Origin: Spirochaetota bacterium
Lineage (GTDB): Bacteria > Spirochaetota > UBA4802 > JAFGJZ01
DNA: 5,583 bases
NCBI GenBank assembly: GCA_023396665.1
Contig: JAEWVL010000197.1
Location: forward strand, 1 to 5,583
Direction: 5' to 3'
A program made the translations under genes and the position numbers. How positions within the stretch are numbered: position 1 is the first letter of the stretch; every line of letters begins with the position of its first letter. Positions 5,353 to 5,583 of this stretch are shown piece by piece. Under the pieces are notes generated by a model that saw only the letters and a list, made by a program, of their open reading frames with translations, did no database searches and was not told where the DNA came from.

Positions 5353-5583
5353 ATGCAGAAATTTGATGGATTTATCGCGGCGATTGCCGAAGGGTTCAAT
5401 CTGACTTTTCACAAAAGCGGCGAAGGCGCATATACCACAGGTGTGGAGTTTGATAACGGTCATGTTCAGGAAGTACTCGTCACCCTGGCCTGGGACGAGG
5501 CTGACGACAGGCAGATTCACTATTATTCGGTCGTTGCCGGTGTAAAAGCGGATAATCTTGAACTTTACAAGTATGCTTTGAAT
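5353..5583 (+). CDS. YbjN/type III secretion chaperone-like protein, C-terminus off the right edge
   Basis: The first 77 codons are present and open to the window end. ATG 5353 has the ribosome site AGGTG (5342-5346) 6 bases upstream. An N-terminal helix (MQKFDGFIAAIAEGFN, 1-16) is followed by strands typical of the YbjN/CesT-like fold. These are a strand with Gly (GVEFDNGHVQEVLVTLAW, 30-47), an acidic turn (DEADDR, 48-53) and a third strand (IHYYSVVAGV, 55-64). A helix ending YKYALN (72-77) then begins, where such proteins often continue with another Asn. No signal peptide, so it is probably cytoplasmic. It starts 98 bases after the flagellin-like gene on the same strand. CesT-type proteins often sit next to the secreted protein they guard, so it may be its chaperone. 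The fold call is weak because the C-terminus is missing. Confidence 0.45.
   Translation, partial: MQKFDGFIAAIAEGFNLTFHKSGEGAYTTGVEFDNGHVQEVLVTLAWDEADDRQIHYYSVVAGVKADNLELYKYALN

Noticed and set aside
5338..5353. Sigma-54-like TGGCAG...TTCTG just before the last gene
   Set aside because: The GG and GC elements are not at the required spacing, and the site overlaps the ribosome site and start codon.
5212..5520. Minus-strand open frame of 102 codons over the two plus-strand genes
   Set aside because: It overlaps the end of one gene and the start of another that both have good ribosome sites. It has no domain features of its own.

Overview
The window comes from a diderm (Gram-negative-type) bacterium of moderate, balanced base composition. 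Two lipoprotein signals, an AsmA-like inner-membrane protein and a DUF1318 lipoprotein show an outer-membrane envelope. The style of the DUF1318 lipoprotein, a relaxed lipobox in the next gene and a flagellin-like small protein are compatible with a spirochaete of the Leptospirales type. That assignment is an inference and no marker gene fixes it.

Layout. Positions 1-4251 hold three genes on the minus strand, read right to left and nearly touching. First is a large AsmA/YdbH-like envelope protein (4251-1180), then a DUF1318 (YdbL family) lipoprotein (1176-589) after a 3-base gap, then a PD40/TolB-like beta-propeller lipoprotein (from 586, running off the left edge) after a 2-base gap. This looks like one operon. 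In E. coli the order ydbH-ynbE-ydbL encodes an AsmA-like lipid-transport bridge with its outer-membrane lipoprotein partner and a periplasmic accessory protein. Here one lipoprotein seems to carry both a short YnbE-like N-terminus and a YdbL-like C-terminus.

Positions 4252-4678 are a divergent intergenic region. It holds a weak minus-strand promoter candidate, a good plus-strand promoter candidate with a perfect TTGACA -35 box, and a leader of about 250 nt with several perfect inverted repeats. One of these puts an anti-Shine-Dalgarno sequence in a hairpin loop.

Positions 4679-5254 encode a 191-residue helical protein on the plus strand. It resembles the helical core and C-terminal tail of flagellin but lacks the usual flagellin N-terminus. 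A short gap with a terminator-like hairpin follows. A partial gene (5353 to the right edge) then begins, with the look of a YbjN/CesT-type chaperone fold. The leaders of the two plus-strand genes share a near-identical motif of about 20 bp.

The points most worth following are the apparent YnbE+YdbL fusion beside its AsmA partner, the structured leader with its shared motif, and the possible pairing of a truncated flagellin-like protein with a secretion-chaperone-like neighbour.
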